DNA of 45,805 nucleotides from positions 1 through 45,805 of the forward strand of contig CAIMEA010000088.1 in NCBI GenBank assembly GCA_903839845.1, given 5' to 3'. Below, one piece after another: positions 1-10,300 of this stretch. The translations under genes and the position numbers were made by a program. This stretch comes from an uncultured Hyphomicrobiales bacterium (GTDB lineage Bacteria; Pseudomonadota; Alphaproteobacteria; Rhizobiales; Xanthobacteraceae). How positions within the stretch are numbered: position 1 is the first letter of the stretch; every line of letters begins with the position of its first letter. The notes under the pieces were generated by a model that ran no database searches, had not been told where the DNA came from, and saw only the letters and a program-made list of their open reading frames with translations.

Positions 1-59
1 AGGCGAAGAGCTATGGTCGTGCGGTCGACAACCGTAAACGCGCGTCTCGGACTTGCCAT
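1..59 (-). CDS. Start of an unidentified gene cut by the window edge
   Basis: An ATG at 59 on the minus strand opens a frame that runs to the window edge without a stop (MASPRRAFTVVDRTTIALR). An AGGG stretch lies about 8 bases upstream, a fair ribosome binding site. Only 19 residues are visible, so no family can be named. The leftward direction matches the fliK block on its right. It may be a chance frame. Confidence 0.3.
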   Translation of the reverse strand, partial: MASPRRAFTVVDRTTIALR

Positions 60-168
60 CTCGACACCCTAAACTATCCGGTCAAACCGGGGGTGTTCGC
101 TCCGGAACTTGAATCCGCCCTGTTTTAGTCCCGCAAGGGCGGGCACGCTTCGTCGGCATAGGCGGCGG

Positions 169-432
169 CTATTTCAACTGCCCCGACACGCGCAGAATAT
201 AGGCAAGCACCTCGGCCACGGCGCGATAGAGGTGCTCCGGAATTTCCTCATCGATTTCGACCTGCGAAAGCGCGACCGCGAGCTCCGCGTTTCTCGAGAT
301 CGGCACGCCGCTGGCGCCGCCGACATCGAGGATTCGGCGCGCGAGTTCGCCGCGACCGATCGCCGTGACTTTAGGCGCTTGCGGCGCCCTATATTGAAGC
401 GCGACCGCCAGGGTCTTCGGATTTTCCGTCAT
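169..432 (-). CDS. Stand-alone FlhB C-terminal-like protein (EscU/YscU/FlhB switch family)
   Basis: An 87-residue protein matching only the cytoplasmic C-terminal domain of FlhB, the switch that changes flagellar export from hook to filament substrates. Visible are the family stretch VALQY, then GVPI with ...AELAVAL, and the tail IPEHLYRAVAEVLAYI. No membrane domain precedes it. In full FlhB the domain opens with the self-cleaving NPTH motif; here it reads NPKT, so autocleavage is not expected and the protein resembles the released fragment. The ATG at 432 overlaps the stop of the fliK-like gene (ATGA), showing coupled translation and a shared role in hook length or export control. A longer in-frame start at 495 would lie inside the upstream gene and is unlikely. 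Confidence 0.85.
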   Translation of the reverse strand: MTENPKTLAVALQYRAPQAPKVTAIGRGELARRILDVGGASGVPISRNAELAVALSQVEIDEEIPEHLYRAVAEVLAYILRVSGQLK

Positions 433-1748
433 GTGGCGTGATCGACATAGAGGCCGCGGTCCGCCGTCACTGCGGCCGGCTGCCCGTGCTGGCAACTGAG
501 ATGGCCGGGATCGAGCGCGGCGTTACGCAATCCTGCTTCGAGCAGCGGCAGTCCCGCCGCAAGACTTTGCGCGCTGGCCGCGCGGTCGGCGTTGAGCGTG
601 ACGACCGTCTTGCCGCCGCGCTGGGCGATACGAACATGGACGGCGCCGATCGGCTCGACATCGACCGAAAAATTGGCGCGCCACACGGGCTCGACGGCGT
701 CGGTATCGCTGTTGCGCTGCGCCGAATCGCGCTCGATACGAATCTGCGCGACGGCCGTGCCGTTCGCCGTCGCCAGTGGAATATCGAAGGTCATGCGGCT
801 GGTGGCGGGGTCGCTCGGCTTCACCGCCGGAGCGGCGACATCGGGCAATGACGCGATCTTCAACAGCATCTCGCGGGCAATGGCCGCGTCGGTTTTATCG
901 AGCAGATGCAGAGCGAGTTCGCCCGGCGTTGCGTTAGGCGGAATCGAAACGCCGGCCTGTGGTTGCGGCACGGTCGGGCCATTCGGATACGGCAGCATAG
1001 GCCCGCCGGTCCGCGACACTGCTTGCGCGGCGGGTGAGCCAACGGACGGCGAATTTCCCTCCGTCGATGTTGCCGCGCTCTCGACGCTTTCCCAATTCTT
1101 CAGTGCCTGGCGCAGCGACAGCAGGACGGCACGCGCGTCGAGCGGCAGCCCCGACCACGACAGGTCGCCCTGCCCGGCCGGATTGATGGCGAGGCCCGAA
1201 CGGACCAGCGCCGCCTTGATGTCGTCGGCGCCGATGCCGGCCGGAGATGTCGTATCGAGCCGCAGCGCGAACAATTGTCTGGCGGCGGTGACGACCGGCG
1301 CCGGCACCGAGAGATTGGCGCGCGCCAGACCGGCCGCGAGATCGGCATAGAGTTGGGCCACGCCGCCCTGCCGCGTCGCGGCGTCGCGGACGAGGGTCGC
1401 GGCGGCCTGACCGACATTGTCGGCCGGCGCCGCGGCCGGCATGGCCTGGGTCTGCGTGCTGGAATTTGCCGTTGCCGCCGGCTTCGCGCCGTCAGGAAGC
1501 GGAGTCACGACGAGTCGCGGCTGGCTTGCGCTGCCTTCGACAGCGAGCTCGACGCGCGTGCCGGGAACCAGCGGGATATCGGTTTGAATGTCGAGCGTAC
1601 CGGTCGGGAGTTGTAGGCGGAATGTCGTGTCCTTGATCAGCGACAACACCAGAGCGTCGATTACCTGACCCGGCGCAAGCTGCGCCGACTGGTTCGGCGA
1701 TGCGCCAGTTGCGAAACTCCCAAAAGGCGACACCGTGACGGTTGGCAT
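429..1748 (-). CDS. fliK: FliK-like flagellar hook-length control protein
   Basis: A 439-residue protein. The N-terminal third holds a beta-rich stretch with PGTRVELAVEG. The middle is rich in Ala, Pro, Thr and Ser and low in complexity, as in the molecular ruler part of FliK. The C-terminal part, about residues 320-410, has the Flg_hook pattern: an amphipathic MTFDIPL strand, VEPIGAVHVRIAQRGGKTVVTL, then a helix with LAAGLPLLEAGLRNAAL. FliK sets hook length and triggers the export switch through FlhB, which fits the coupled FlhB-like gene downstream. No other flagellar genes are visible, so the pair is a detached flagellar module. Sequence conservation in this family is low, hence the moderate certainty on the exact name. 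Confidence 0.75.
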   Translation of the reverse strand: MPTVTVSPFGSFATGASPNQSAQLAPGQVIDALVLSLIKDTTFRLQLPTGTLDIQTDIPLVPGTRVELAVEGSASQPRLVVTPLPDGAKPAATANSSTQTQAMPAAAPADNVGQAAATLVRDAATRQGGVAQLYADLAAGLARANLSVPAPVVTAARQLFALRLDTTSPAGIGADDIKAALVRSGLAINPAGQGDLSWSGLPLDARAVLLSLRQALKNWESVESAATSTEGNSPSVGSPAAQAVSRTGGPMLPYPNGPTVPQPQAGVSIPPNATPGELALHLLDKTDAAIAREMLLKIASLPDVAAPAVKPSDPATSRMTFDIPLATANGTAVAQIRIERDSAQRNSDTDAVEPVWRANFSVDVEPIGAVHVRIAQRGGKTVVTLNADRAASAQSLAAGLPLLEAGLRNAALDPGHLSCQHGQPAAVTADRGLYVDHAT

Positions 1749-1870
1749 GGGGTGACTGGTGTTGATGGCTGGCCGGTCAGACTACGCAGGCCGCATTAAG
1801 AACTTGTTAAGCAAGAGCGTGCCGCCCGCCATGTGGCCTGCGGCAAAAAGCCCGAGCGCTTCCAACAAAA

Positions 1871-1900
1871 AAGCCCGGCATCGCTGCCGGGCTTTTTCTT
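1871..1900. terminator. Rho-independent terminator downstream of carD, usable in both directions
   Basis: A perfect 10-bp stem (AAGCCCGGCA with TGCCGGGCTT) closes a TCGC loop at 1871-1894. T-runs flank it on both strands. It lies 57 bp beyond the carD stop on the minus strand and ahead of the leftward fliK-like gene, so it separates the two transcription units. Confidence 0.85.
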
Positions 1901-1950
1901 TAAATATCTGAAAGCTGCTGTCAGTCTTCCGGCGTGGCGCCGTCAGCCTT

Positions 1951-2532
1951 TCAGGCCGCTTCTTCCTCGGTCGCGTCGTCGCTGGCGGCTTCCTCAGCCG
2001 GCTTGGGACCGCGCCGCGGACCCTTGGCCAGCGCCGCTTCGATTTCCTTGACCGCTTCGGTCTCGGTCACCTTCTGAACGGCAGCGATTTCGCGCGACAG
2101 CCGGTCGAGCGCCGCTTCGTACAACTGACGCTCGGAATAGGACTGTTCCGGCTGGGTGTCGGAGCGGAACAGGTCGCGCACGACCTCGGCGATGGCGACG
2201 ATGTCGCCGGAATTGATCTTGGCTTCGTATTCCTGCGCACGGCGCGACCACATGGTGCGCTTGATGCGGGCGCGGCCCTTGAGCGTCTCGAGCGCGCGCT
2301 TGACCAGCGGCGGCTCGGCCAGCTTGCGCATGCCAACCGATACGATCTTGGCGGTCGGAACCCGCAGGGTCATCTTGTCCTTGATGAAATTGATGACGAA
2401 CAGCTCCAGCTTGGCGCCGGCGATTTCCTGCTCCTCGATGGCCAGAATCTGGCCGACCCCGTGGGCGGGATAGACGATGAATTCGTTGGTCTTGAACCCT
2501 TGGCGCTGGGTCGTCTTCTTGCTGGTGGGCAT
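1951..2532 (-). CDS. carD: CarD family transcription regulator
   Basis: A 193-residue CarD/CdnL protein, which binds the RNA polymerase beta subunit and stabilises open promoter complexes, mainly at rRNA and housekeeping promoters. The N-terminal RNAP-interacting Tudor-like domain is clear (EFIVYPAHGVGQI, ELFVINF, MTLRVPTAKI), followed by the helical DNA-binding part (LKGRARIKRTMWSRRAQEYE, SGDIVAIAEVVRDL). The end is an acidic, Ala-rich tail. The ATG at 2532 is chosen because AAGGAG stands 10 bases upstream and the family usually starts there. The frame stays open upstream to a GTG at 2715, adding 61 Lys/Arg/Ala-rich residues. The gene follows fdxA, a neighbourhood common in Rhizobiales. Confidence 0.93.
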   Translation of the reverse strand: MPTSKKTTQRQGFKTNEFIVYPAHGVGQILAIEEQEIAGAKLELFVINFIKDKMTLRVPTAKIVSVGMRKLAEPPLVKRALETLKGRARIKRTMWSRRAQEYEAKINSGDIVAIAEVVRDLFRSDTQPEQSYSERQLYEAALDRLSREIAAVQKVTETEAVKEIEAALAKGPRRGPKPAEEAASDDATEEEAA

Positions 2533-2994
2533 TCCGGGCAAAACTCCTTCACCGGCGGCCGCTTTGCGGCTACCGGCCAATTTGGCTTCGGGCGCTCCGC
2601 CGCGGCTTGCGCCGCGCGTAGCTTGCGATGACCGCCGAACCTCGGCAGCCTTTTTGGGCTTCCGGCTGGTGCCGGCGGAACCCTTTTTCGGTTTTTGACG
2701 CGATTTACCTGCCACTGCTCAACGCGTGGAACGCACGCCCTCTATGAAGCCCTTGGGGAGCACCCGCAAAAATAAGGCCCCCAAGTCTCTTTCAAGGCGT
2801 TGGGAGCGTATCCGTTAGCGGCGTTTTTCATTTTCATCGGATTTGAACAATATAGCACATTTTTGGCCAAAATCAAAGCCTTAAGAGGCTCTATTTGTGC
2901 ATTTCAGGCGATGCAGACCTGCAAATTCATGAAATCGTCGACGACGCTGCCTGAAATTCGGGCAATTAATCATATGGCGAACTAAATAAATTCT
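2533..2994. other. Gap between carD and fdxA: possible basic N-terminal extension plus AT-rich leader
   Basis: Bases 2533-2715 stay open in the carD frame and would encode a Lys/Arg/Ala/Ser-rich tail. Bases 2780-2994 are clearly more AT-rich than the surroundings and contain the candidate carD promoter. A TTG-started 61-codon frame on the plus strand (2800-2985) has no ribosome site and no family features, so I do not call it. Confidence 0.5.
2849..2876 (-). promoter_or_regulatory. Candidate sigma-70 promoter for carD
   Basis: On the minus strand TTGATT (2876-2871) is followed after 16 bases by TATATT (2854-2849). Transcription would start near 2842, leaving a leader of about 310 bases to the ATG at 2532, or about 127 bases to the alternative GTG at 2715. 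The AT-rich setting supports it, but no data confirm it. Confidence 0.45.
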
Positions 2995-3333
2995 TCAATC
3001 GCCCTCGCCCGGTTCGGGCGAAAAGAACTTGGCGAACTTGTCCGGCACCCCGTCCCAATCCTTGGCGTCCGGCGGCGGGTCGCGCTTGACCGTTATATTT
3101 GGCCAGGTCTTGGCATATTCGGCGTTGATTTCGAGCCACTTCTCAAGGCCCGGCTCGGTGTCCGGCTTGATCGCGTCGGCCGGGCATTCCGGTTCGCAGA
3201 CCCCGCAATCGATGCATTCGTCCGGGTGGATGACCAGCATGTTCTCGCCTTCGTAGAAGCAGTCCACCGGACACACTTCGACGCAGTCCATGTATTTGCA
3301 CTTAATGCAGCTCTCATTGACGATATAGGTCAT
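2995..3333 (-). CDS. fdxA: FdxA-type 7Fe ferredoxin
   Basis: A 112-residue low-potential electron carrier with one [3Fe-4S] and one [4Fe-4S] cluster. Cysteines fall at residues 9, 12, 17, 21, 25, 40, 43, 46 and 50, the same spacing as the Azotobacter ferredoxin I family: 9, 17 and 50 are the expected 3Fe ligands; 21, 40, 43 and 46 the 4Fe ligands. The long C-terminal tail ([20 protein letters not shown]) is typical of FdxA. The ATG at 3333 is preferred over the one at 3393 because the family begins MTYIV and GGAG lies 7 bases upstream. It sits between the S4 gene and carD on the same strand; its electron donor and acceptor are not visible here. Confidence 0.95.
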   Translation of the reverse strand: MTYIVNESCIKCKYMDCVEVCPVDCFYEGENMLVIHPDECIDCGVCEPECPADAIKPDTEPGLEKWLEINAEYAKTWPNITVKRDPPPDAKDWDGVPDKFAKFFSPEPGEGD

Positions 3334-3426
3334 GCAAGGCTCCGGACCGGCAGGCGATACCTGCTGCGTATCGTAACGATAAATAGGCTGCAAGCGCTGG
3401 CTTTGCCATTGATCTGGGTCAGCTAT

Positions 3427-3708
3427 TCAGATTTTGGCAGGACCAGCGCCTAGGTCGCGCCGGGTTGCCGCGGCGGCAGCGGCGCCGCCCCGCCGCTCGC
3501 AAAAGCCTGTCACCTCCAGCACCCGCACGGTCCGGTCGAGCGCCAATGTCAGGACGTCACCGATACGCACTGTGTGGCCCGGCGCGGTAACGCGCCGGCC
3601 GTTGAGGCGAACATGGCCGCTTTCAACGAGGGATGCGGCATCGCTACGGGTCCGCACGGTGCGCGCGTGCCACAGCCATTTGTCGATGCGCTGGCGGCCT
3701 TCAGGCAT
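3427..3708 (-). CDS. S4 domain RNA-binding protein (Hsp15-like)
   Basis: A 93-residue protein whose first 60 residues are a clear S4 RNA-binding domain: RIDKWLWHARTVRTRSDAA, SGHVRLNGRRVTAPGHTV, then IGDVLTL. The family includes Hsp15, which recycles free 50S subunits that carry a nascent chain. The C-terminus is short and Ala/Arg-rich. It begins 27 bases past the helicase stop on the same strand, so the two are probably co-transcribed; an RNA helicase with an S4 protein suggests a shared role in RNA or ribosome handling, which is inference. Confidence 0.9.
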   Translation of the reverse strand: MPEGRQRIDKWLWHARTVRTRSDAASLVESGHVRLNGRRVTAPGHTVRIGDVLTLALDRTVRVLEVTGFCERRGGAAAAAATRRDLGAGPAKI

Positions 3709-3735
3709 GGCGCGTGAATGCCGGCATTCCTGGCG

Positions 3736-7059
<3,324 letters not shown>

Positions 7060-7109
7060 GAGGCGTCCGCAAAGTCGGCGTCGCCCGTTCGCCGGGCAAC
7101 GCGCGCTCC

Positions 7110-7228
7110 CTGTATCACAACGCGTTGGAAAAACCGCCTTCGGTTAACTTTTAGAACGGGGCTGGAACGAACCACGCCCGAATCGCTGATTGATCGTCTG
7201 TATGGCTTCGTTCACGGCCACATCTAGC
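7110..7228. repeat. Copy 1 of a 119-bp diverged direct repeat
   Basis: Aligns without gaps to 7383-7501 at a fixed offset of 273 bp. The best block is 28 identical bases (7162-7189 with 7435-7462); 10 of 11 bases match at 7110-7120 and a 10-base block matches at 7209-7218. The left 51 bases match at about 65 percent by hand count. It covers the C-terminal end of a minus-strand frame. Confidence 0.8.
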
Positions 7229-7416
7229 TTGCGCATCGCTTTTCCTACCAGATCGAGACCTGCGCCTGTCCAATTTGCGTCAAATGCCGCGCAAAGATTA
7301 ACGGCGGCGCACACGCTGTCCCAATCTGCGCCACTGTAGAACGCCGCGATCCTTGGGCACGAATCCGTGCGGAATTCCGTTTCTGTGTCACAATGGGTCA
7401 GTTCGGCGGCCGGCCG
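7144..7416 (-). pseudogene. Orphan C-terminal gene fragment (downstream copy)
   Basis: On the minus strand, 90 codons stay open between the TAA at 7417-7419 and the TAA at 7144-7146, but there is no ATG near the beginning; the first ATG is at 7236 and a GTG at 7314. The chain looks protein-like (AFDANWTGAGLDLVGKAMRK) and ends INQRFGRGSFQPRSKS. The ending resembles the N-x-R-F-G-R-G-T pattern near the C-terminus of UmuC-type Y-family polymerases (DUF4113); this is a weak resemblance from memory. By hand count about half of third codon positions are G or C, well below the neighbours, which suggests foreign or decaying DNA. A short real gene starting at 7314 cannot be excluded. Confidence 0.4.
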
Positions 7417-7501
7417 TTAAGTTATGGAACGAGTCTGGAACGAACCACGCCCGAATCGCTGACTCGCCCGTCATGCGGTTCCGTTCACGGCGATATCTGG
7501 C
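7383..7501. repeat. Copy 2 of the 119-bp diverged direct repeat
   Basis: Partner of 7110-7228 at an exact 273-bp (91-codon) offset. On the minus strand it encodes the same ending, SQRFGRGSFQTRS and a stop at the same alignment column, but an in-frame TGA at 7471-7473 cuts it. Confidence 0.8.
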
Positions 7502-7608
7502 CACCGCGGCGTGAGATGGTACCAGATCGGGTAGTGGTCTTCGGATTCATTGATCTTTTTCGTCTCGCTTTATTAACGGCGCGCTGGAGTGGCGATCCGA
7601 TCGCGAGT
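7417..7608 (-). pseudogene. Broken upstream copy of the same C-terminal fragment
   Basis: Read in the frame fixed by the repeat, the minus strand gives an open stretch from 7608 (KKINESEDHYPIWYHLTPRW, then PDIAVNGTA), a TGA at 7471-7473, then SQRFGRGSFQTRSIT and a TAA at 7417-7419. The intact-looking relative is the downstream copy. With no start codon and an internal stop this is best read as a remnant. The rest of the 7060-7636 gap shows no other gene. Confidence 0.4.
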
Positions 7609-7636
7609 CAAGAGCGCAAATGCGATTCCGCGAGCG

Positions 7637-8539
7637 TCAGGGCGTCTTCGGCAGCGTCGCCGATGCCTTGCTTGCCGGCGTCTGATCCGCGGGCTTGCTC
7701 GCTTCCTTGGACGGCACCGCCACCGACACGAATTGCGTGGCTTCGAGCACGGCGGAGCCGACCGGCGTCGGCGATGCGACACGGAACGGCACCAGCACGC
7801 GCGTGCCGGCGATCGGCGCCAGCCAGACCTCGATATCGCGCAGCTTCGACATGTATTTGACCGCCGCGCGCGACGGGATATGGCCGGAGACCGGCGAGAA
7901 ATAGACGGCGCAGACCACGACCTGGCCCTGATAGCCTTTTTCGGCCTTGACCTGGTCCATGCGCTTGAAGGCCAGTTGCAGATCGTAGCGCAGCCGGCCG
8001 TCGAAGATCGCCAATGTGCGCTGGCAGGCTTCCGGGGCCAGCGGATTGCCGGAACCGGGCACGCGCAGCAAGGTGGCGGTCATCGGATCGAGGACGTTGC
8101 GCTGGTCTTCCTCGGTGATCGGCACCCGCTCGGCATCGTTGTCGCGCGGCGGATCCAGTTTGAGGTCCTTGACCTTGCCGTTGCTGACGGTGAGGCGGAT
8201 TTCGTCGGTTTTCTTACTCGATTTAATGGTCGCGGCGTAGGCCGACTGCACCGGCTTGCCGGCTTGCAAGGTGCCTTGCACGGTCGTGCCGCCCTCGCCG
8301 CCGGTAAACGCCCGCAGCAGGCCCGTGGTGCCGCCCGTGGCCGCGGAGGAGTACTGCCGGTCCGACAGGTCGATAACCCAGGTGCCCTGGCCGATCGGCA
8401 GCCCGGCCAAAGTCATGGTGTACTGGGCTTCCAGCCGGCCTTGTGCCGCGGCCGGGCCCGGCGCCGACAGGAGAGCCAGGGCCAGCAGGACCAGCCCCGG
8501 CGACGCGCATTTTCTGACCCGCCGCGATAGGTGCACCAA
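7637..8539 (-). CDS. DUF3108 domain secreted protein
   Basis: A 300-residue exported protein. Residues 1-33 form a signal peptide: basic start (HLSRRVRKC), a Leu/Ala core and an APGPAAAQ cleavage region. The mature part carries the DUF3108 pattern (EAQYTMTLAGLPIGQGTW, later DPMTATLL and RTLAIFDGRLRYDL), a beta-rich periplasmic family of unknown role. The C-terminus is a Lys/Ala/Pro-rich tail. It is transcribed divergently from rpmB with 285 bp between the starts. Confidence 0.82.
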   Translation of the reverse strand: MVHLSRRVRKCASPGLVLLALALLSAPGPAAAQGRLEAQYTMTLAGLPIGQGTWVIDLSDRQYSSAATGGTTGLLRAFTGGEGGTTVQGTLQAGKPVQSAYAATIKSSKKTDEIRLTVSNGKVKDLKLDPPRDNDAERVPITEEDQRNVLDPMTATLLRVPGSGNPLAPEACQRTLAIFDGRLRYDLQLAFKRMDQVKAEKGYQGQVVVCAVYFSPVSGHIPSRAAVKYMSKLRDIEVWLAPIAGTRVLVPFRVASPTPVGSAVLEATQFVSVAVPSKEASKPADQTPASKASATLPKTP

Positions 8540-8690
8540 GTTCCATTCCTAGCTAAAAAAGCCTTGAGCCGATGAGCCAGCCGCGCCAGACCACCTTATC
8601 CTTGTGGTCGGCGTCGAATACGCCGAATCTGTGATACCCCAGCCCGGCCCGCCAGGGGAGAAGCGTTAAAAACCCCTCAAATCCTCAAGC

Positions 8691-8719
8691 TTGACGGGTC
8701 CCACCCCTCTCTCTATACG
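8691..8719 (+). promoter_or_regulatory. Sigma-70 promoter for rpmB
   Basis: TTGACG (8691-8696), a 17-base spacer, and TATACG (8714-8719). Transcription would begin near 8726, giving a leader of about 100 bases to the rpmB ATG. The near-consensus boxes and exact spacing make this one of the best promoters in the window. Confidence 0.65.
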
Positions 8720-8824
8720 TCCAGCCGTCCTACCCAAAAGCCTGGACTAAGCCGGCGCAGCTTTTGCGCCTGAAACGTTCGGGCATGAGTAGAGAACGTT
8801 TTTTGGTTTTTCGAGGAATTTGCC

Positions 8825-9139
8825 ATGTCATGGCGTTGCGATCTGACCGGTAAGAAGCCGCTCTCCGGCCACAAGGTGAGCCACTCCAATATCAAGACCA
8901 AGCGCCGGTTCCTGCCGAACCTGCAGAGCGTGACGCTGACCTCCGATGCGCTCGGCCGCACGGTGCGCGCGCGCATCTCGACCAACGCGCTGCGCACGGT
9001 TGACCATCGCGGCGGGCTCGACGCCTTCCTGCTCAAGGCCAAGGATTCGGAACTGGCGCCGAAGATGCTGCTGCTCAAGCGCCAGATCGTAAAAAAGGTC
9101 GGCAAGACTGCGCCGGCCAAGGAAGCCGCCGCCAGCTAG
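8825..9139 (+). CDS. rpmB: 50S ribosomal protein L28
   Basis: A 104-residue large-subunit ribosomal protein. It shows the full L28 layout: the N-terminal C[17 protein letters not shown] segment, the RRFLPNLQ core, [12 protein letters not shown], and a Lys-rich C-terminal helix. It is slightly longer than the E. coli protein, as in other alphaproteobacteria. GAGGA lies 7 bases before the ATG. It is a single-gene unit with its own promoter and a strong terminator. Confidence 0.97.
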   Translation: MSWRCDLTGKKPLSGHKVSHSNIKTKRRFLPNLQSVTLTSDALGRTVRARISTNALRTVDHRGGLDAFLLKAKDSELAPKMLLLKRQIVKKVGKTAPAKEAAAS

Positions 9140-9166
9140 GCGGTTCGCGTTTCAATATTTACAAAG

Positions 9167-9195
9167 CGCCGTCCTTCGGGGCGGCGTTTTTGTTT
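9167..9195 (+). terminator. Rho-independent terminator of rpmB
   Basis: An 8-bp stem (one G-T pair) with a TTCG tetraloop at 9167-9186, followed by TTTTTGTTT. It lies 27 bases after the rpmB stop. Confidence 0.9.
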
Positions 9196-9225
9196 GTGAA
9201 GGGCGCGATGGCGAAAGCCGCTCCT

Positions 9226-9253
9226 GTCATCATCCGCGAAGGCGGACGATGAC
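9226..9253. repeat. Short intergenic palindrome
   Basis: Two 12-base arms (GTCATCATCCGC and GCGGACGATGAC, one mismatch) around a GAAG loop, 9 bases past the stop of the phytase-like gene. The GTCATC...GATGAC style resembles palindromic intergenic elements I remember from Bradyrhizobiaceae. It has no T-run, so it is more likely a repeat than a classic terminator. Confidence 0.6.
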
Positions 9254-9262
9254 GGCAGAACT

Positions 9263-10300
9263 CTATTCGCCGACCAGCACGAACTGCAGCAGCAGATTGC
9301 GCTGGATGACTGAAAAATTATCGTCGGACACCAAAGTGATCACCGTTTCGCCGGCTGCGTTGCGATGCACGACGATGCCTTCCATGTTGTCGATCTGGTA
9401 GGCCAGATCGGCCTCGATCAGCACCTTGCCATCGACCAGCGCGCCTTCCTCGATCGCCGCGATGGGGATGCGGCGGATGCGCATGGCGACGCCGCGCGCC
9501 GGCGAATAGCGGCGCTCGACCAGCAACAGATCGCCGGGCGGCAGAATGGTGCAATCGGTGACATCGAAGTCGTCGCTGCGCTTGACGCTGAAGCGCTGCA
9601 CCGCTGCATCTTTCAGGAGAAACGAGCGATGGTTGCCGGCGGCATCGAGGCTCTGCTCGGTAATGACGATGAGGTTTCCGGCAATCGCCGAATTCGCCGG
9701 CGCCGCCGTCAAGCATTCCAGACTCTTGTTGAAGACGAAAGTCTTGAAATCGGCTGGCACCGCGATCGGCTCACCGCGCGCCAGCAGCCCGCCGCGCCGG
9801 ATATCAAACCGCAAGATTTGCTCAACGCGCTCGATGCCGATGTAAAAATGGCCGCCGAGTTCGGTCAGCGACTCGACATCGAACCACCCCCGCGCAGCGA
9901 TTGGTTTGCCGTTCGAGCCGAGGATGGGCGCGATCTCGGCATCGGCAATGCCATCCGGTCTCCCGTCACGATAGACGATGCGGCCGCGCAGCCAGGAGCC
10001 GTTGTCGGTGGCGCCCAGAAAATGACTGCCATCGGGCTCCATGTGAAAGGCGGATATGCCGCCGAAGGCCGGGTGACTTGAAGTGAGCACGAGGCCGCCA
10101 CGAAATTCGAGTGCGCCAAAACGCACCTTGCTCGGGTCGCGGTTGTCGAAGGACGCGATCGGCGCCGCTCGCACCTCGATCCGCGCCGGCGCCGCGGCGA
10201 AGCGCAACTCCTCCGACAGCACCGCATATGAACCGGCCGCACAGAACAGCGCGCCGGCCAGTGCGCCAGCGATCAGCCAGCGACGGCGCGAAATCGTCAA
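9263..10300 (-). CDS. Exported esterase/phytase-like beta-propeller protein
   Basis: A 345-residue protein of the phytase-like family (Pfam Phytase-like), predicted beta-propeller enzymes whose substrates are mostly unknown. Family marks are [34 protein letters not shown] and [25 protein letters not shown]. The N-terminus ([13 protein letters not shown], then an Ala-rich core) looks like a Tat or Sec signal; the paired arginines before W-L favour Tat. The start is a TTG at 10300 that overlaps the cobT stop (TTGA), with no clear ribosome site of its own, so translation is probably coupled to cobT. No link to cobalt metabolism is apparent. Confidence 0.82.
   Translation of the reverse strand: MTISRRRWLIAGALAGALFCAAGSYAVLSEELRFAAAPARIEVRAAPIASFDNRDPSKVRFGALEFRGGLVLTSSHPAFGGISAFHMEPDGSHFLGATDNGSWLRGRIVYRDGRPDGIADAEIAPILGSNGKPIAARGWFDVESLTELGGHFYIGIERVEQILRFDIRRGGLLARGEPIAVPADFKTFVFNKSLECLTAAPANSAIAGNLIVITEQSLDAAGNHRSFLLKDAAVQRFSVKRSDDFDVTDCTILPPGDLLLVERRYSPARGVAMRIRRIPIAAIEEGALVDGKVLIEADLAYQIDNMEGIVVHRNAAGETVITLVSDDNFSVIQRNLLLQFVLVGE

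Noticed and set aside
130-143. CCCGC-AAGG-GCGGG hairpin left of the FlhB-like gene
   Set aside because: Five-base stem with no T-run on either strand; too weak to call a terminator.
2800-2985. 61-codon plus-strand frame in the AT-rich carD leader
   Set aside because: TTG start without a ribosome site, no recognisable features, and it overlaps the candidate carD promoter.
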